DNA from: Betaproteobacteria bacterium
GTDB lineage: Bacteria > Pseudomonadota > Gammaproteobacteria > Burkholderiales > SG8-41
NCBI GenBank assembly: GCA_016177355.1
Contig: JACOVL010000015.1
Coordinates: forward strand, 1 to 5,749
Reading direction: 5' to 3'
Length of the DNA stretch: 5,749 nt
In this document: piece after piece, positions 5,411 through 5,749 of the stretch
How positions within the stretch are numbered: position 1 is the stretch's first letter
Layout: each line of letters begins with the position of its first letter
Program-made: the position numbers and the translations under genes
The notes under the pieces: model-generated
Seen by the model: the letters and a program-made list of their open reading frames with translations, nothing else
Databases searched by the model: none
Told to the model about the DNA's origin: nothing

Positions 5411-5749
5411 ATGAAGATAGAGGTGACGGAAAGCGCGGCGAAACAGATCCAGAAGCAGCTTGCCAGCCGCGGCAAGGGTATCGGCCTGCGCGTCGGCGTG
5501 AAGGACGTGGGCTGCTCGGGCTTCGGCTATACCTACGACTATGCGGACGAGGTGCGCGCGGGGGACCGGCTGTTCGAGGCGCACGACGCCAGGGTGGTGG
5601 TGGACGAGAAGAGCCTGGAATTTCTCGACGGCTCGACCCTGGATTTCGTCAAGGAAGGCCTGAAGCGGGTGTTCAAGTTCACGAACCCCAACGTGGACGC
5701 GACCTGCGGCTGCGGCGAGAGCTTCAGCGTGAAGGAGAAGCAGAATTAA
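5411..5749 (+). CDS. iscA: IscA-type Fe-S/iron carrier protein
   Basis: This 112-residue A-type (HesB/IscA) carrier binds iron or an Fe-S cluster and helps deliver it to apoproteins. The three conserved ligands are present at Cys35 (GCSGFGY), Cys99 and Cys101 (ATCGCGESF), the same numbering as E. coli IscA. The N-terminus MKIEVTESAAKQIQKQL and the segment DGSTLDFV (73-80) are also typical. It is slightly longer than E. coli IscA (107) at the C-terminus. ATG 5411 is supported by GAGG at 5400-5403, seven bases upstream. The stop TAA (5747-5749) is the last codon of the window. It follows the desulfurase gene on the same strand after a repeat-containing gap of 157 bp, with no clear promoter of its own, so it may be read from the iscR promoters. 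ErpA or another A-type protein is possible, but position next to iscR favours IscA. Confidence 0.92.
   Translation: MKIEVTESAAKQIQKQLASRGKGIGLRVGVKDVGCSGFGYTYDYADEVRAGDRLFEAHDARVVVDEKSLEFLDGSTLDFVKEGLKRVFKFTNPNVDATCGCGESFSVKEKQN

Overview
This is a GC-rich (roughly 65%) chromosomal segment from a proteobacterium, most likely a betaproteobacterium. The basis is gene order plus protein similarity judged by eye. suhB is divergent from trmJ, and trmJ is followed by the Fe-S regulator iscR, the same core order as around the Escherichia coli isc locus. Here cysE sits between trmJ and iscR, an order I associate with betaproteobacteria. No phage, IS, CRISPR, tRNA or rRNA features are visible. Nearly every base is coding; the longest gap is 157 bp (5254-5410).

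Left part (1-1154): the 3' end of a radical-SAM/SPASM-type gene enters from the left edge. Its reading frame breaks near 341-356: the upstream part reads in frame 2, and a convincing C-terminus with a Cys-x2-Cys motif reads in frame 3 to a stop at 432-434. It is followed by a small lipoprotein with TPR repeats (468-1154). That gene converges on suhB (1151-1951, minus strand), and the two stop codons overlap within one CTAG.

Middle part (1952-3506): trmJ (tRNA Cm32/Um32 methyltransferase) diverges from suhB across only 25 bp. Then, after a 66 bp gap with a plausible sigma-70 promoter, comes cysE (serine O-acetyltransferase, first step of cysteine synthesis).

Right part (3495-5749): an Fe-S assembly cluster of iscR, a NifS/IscS-like cysteine desulfurase and an IscA-type carrier. 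The AT-rich iscR control region carries two tandem sequences matching the type 1 IscR operator and two overlapping sigma-70-like promoters. The first operator lies across the cysE stop codon. This points to classical IscR autorepression. The scaffold gene iscU is not between the desulfurase and iscA. That gap instead holds a short 10-bp-period repeat and a strong nested inverted repeat that look like a dispersed intergenic element.

Functionally, CysE feeds cysteine synthesis, the desulfurase takes sulfur from cysteine, IscA carries Fe-S or iron, and IscR senses Fe-S status. I see no clearly novel system. The observations most worth following are the tandem IscR operators built into the end of cysE, the isc arrangement without iscU in place, the damaged radical-SAM gene and the inserted repeat.
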